In this document: positions 63,213 through 64,000 of the stretch, piece by piece
Layout of the letters: each line of letters opens with the position of its first letter
Position numbering within the stretch: the first letter of the stretch is position 1
Source: Cellulophaga sp. HaHaR_3_176
GTDB taxonomy: Bacteria; Bacteroidota; Bacteroidia; Flavobacteriales; Flavobacteriaceae
Direction of reading: 5' to 3'
Length of the DNA: 64,000 nt
Assembly (NCBI RefSeq): GCF_019021925.1
Contig: NZ_CP058990.1
Span: 3,002,001 to 3,066,000 of the forward strand
Notes under the pieces: generated by a model
What the model was told of the DNA's origin: nothing
Seen by the model: only the letters and a program-made list of their open reading frames with translations
The model's database searches: none
Translations under genes and position numbers: made by a program

Positions 63213-64000
63213 TTACATATGAGATTTTTCAATCTCTGTAACTCTAAGTGTGTTTACCATACCCTTATCTTTCATAGGCATAGCAGCTAAACTAATTAAC
63301 ATATCACCTACTTCTAAAAAGCCTTTTTCACAAGCCATTTTATTAACGTCTTCTATCGTTTCATCAGTAGTAACATACTTATCATAAAAGAACGCTTTTA
63401 CACCCCATAAAAGGTTTAATTGCGTAAGTATTCTCCTATTTGATGTAAATACTAAAATATGTGCACTTGGTCTCCAAGCTGATATTTGAAAAGCAGTATA
63501 ACCACTATTTGTTAATGTAGAAATTGCTTTTGCTTTGATATCATTAGCCATAATTGCTGCATGATAACAAACAGATTTTGTTATAAATCTATTTGTTCTA
63601 ATATGTGGAGCTTCATGTGGCACCTTAATTAGGTTAGAGTTCTCTACTGTTTCTAATATACTAGCCATTTTTTCAATTACTTGAACTGGGTAGTTACCTA
63701 CAGATGTTTCTCCTGATAACATTACTGCATCTGCACCATCCATAACTGAGTTAGCAACATCATTAACTTCTGCTCTAGTTGGTGTAAGACTTGTAATCAT
63801 AGTCTCCATCATTTGAGTTGCAATAATAACTGGTATTCTTGCTTTTTTAGCTTTTAACACTAATTGCTTTTGAATTAATGGAACTTCTTGAGCAGGAACT
63901 TCAACACCTAAATCTCCACGAGCAACCATTAAACCATCACAATAAGCAACAATTTTATCTATATTTTCAACAGCCTCTGGTTTTTCAATTTTAGCTATAA
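63213..64000 (-). CDS. pyk: Pyruvate kinase, partial (N-terminus beyond right edge)
   Basis: The C-terminal 262 residues of pyruvate kinase, which makes pyruvate and ATP from phosphoenolpyruvate and ADP in glycolysis. IAKIEKPEAVENIDKIV, the metal-binding GLMVARGDLGVEVP, the active-site segment ATQMMETMITSLTPTRAEVN, DAVMLSGETSVGNYP and the C-terminal allosteric-type domain are present. The reading frame continues past the right edge, so MVARGD is internal and not the start. Confidence 0.96.
   Translation of the reverse strand, partial: IAKIEKPEAVENIDKIVAYCDGLMVARGDLGVEVPAQEVPLIQKQLVLKAKKARIPVIIATQMMETMITSLTPTRAEVNDVANSVMDGADAVMLSGETSVGNYPVQVIEKMASILETVENSNLIKVPHEAPHIRTNRFITKSVCYHAAIMANDIKAKAISTLTNSGYTAFQISAWRPSAHILVFTSNRRILTQLNLLWGVKAFFYDKYVTTDETIEDVNKMACEKGFLEVGDMLISLAAMPMKDKGMVNTLRVTEIEKSHM

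Noticed and set aside
1..64000. tRNA, rRNA, CRISPR array, insertion sequence, prophage or attachment site
   Set aside because: I found no sequence with these features when reading both strands; the region looks like stable chromosome.

Overview
The window is AT-rich, densely coded chromosomal DNA from a member of the Bacteroidetes, most likely family Flavobacteriaceae. The evidence is the gene content: a complete MoxR-DUF58-BatABCDE operon, a bacterial alpha-2-macroglobulin with a PbpC, OmpA/helix-hairpin-helix pairs, a GbsR-type regulator and many SPII lipoproteins. It is also the promoter signature TAnnTTTG just upstream of many start codons and the general lack of Shine-Dalgarno sites. I saw no rRNA, tRNA, CRISPR array, insertion sequence or phage module, so this looks like core and shell genome rather than an island.

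Layout. 1-6.3 kb: the N-terminal part of a trans-sulfuration enzyme (cut by the left edge), a DUF3298-type lipoprotein, DinB-fold, ArsC/Spx-like, EamA, thioesterase, nitronate monooxygenase, YheT-type hydrolase and a cytochrome c lipoprotein. 6.3-8.0 kb: a TPP riboswitch followed by tenA-thiD (thiamine pyrimidine salvage). 8.0-13.6 kb: a SulP transporter, a two-repeat lipoprotein, and the convergent pair gpsA/glpD (glycerol-3-phosphate metabolism). 13.7-23.5 kb: pbpC and alpha-2-macroglobulin on the minus strand, separated by small genes including cvpA. 23.8-28.9 kb: a CAP-domain lipoprotein, a 3-hydroxyanthranilate dioxygenase / DUF1304 / ALDH7 group, and an OmpA / HhH pair. 28.9-36 kb: a minus-strand run with an acyl-ACP desaturase, a PPP-type phosphatase, a membrane zinc-ribbon protein, an SPFH-GYF protein, an AlbA/Schlafen-type protein, an SDR and an aldo/keto reductase. 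36-45.2 kb: the MoxR/Bat operon. 45.3-48.8 kb: a small membrane-anchored protein, a second SulP transporter and two beta-carbonic anhydrases, which together suggest inorganic-carbon uptake. 49.3-57.7 kb: pheS with a linked conserved protein, then a tripartite RND efflux operon with a GbsR/MarR regulator in front and a TetR regulator behind. 57.7-64 kb: CYTH, an NAD(P)-binding protein, dinB, a cupredoxin-like protein, an AhpD-like protein with a possible 52-residue peptide gene upstream, AraC and TetR regulators, and pyruvate kinase cut by the right edge.

Most genes belong to known families. The parts least explained by known biology are the zinc-ribbon/SPFH-GYF/phosphatase/AlbA run, the small protein in front of the carbonate genes, the candidate 52-residue peptide upstream of the AhpD-like gene, the two-repeat lipoprotein, a stack of three hairpins at 27.0-27.15 kb, and several promoters whose -7 box nearly touches the start codon (possible leaderless mRNAs).
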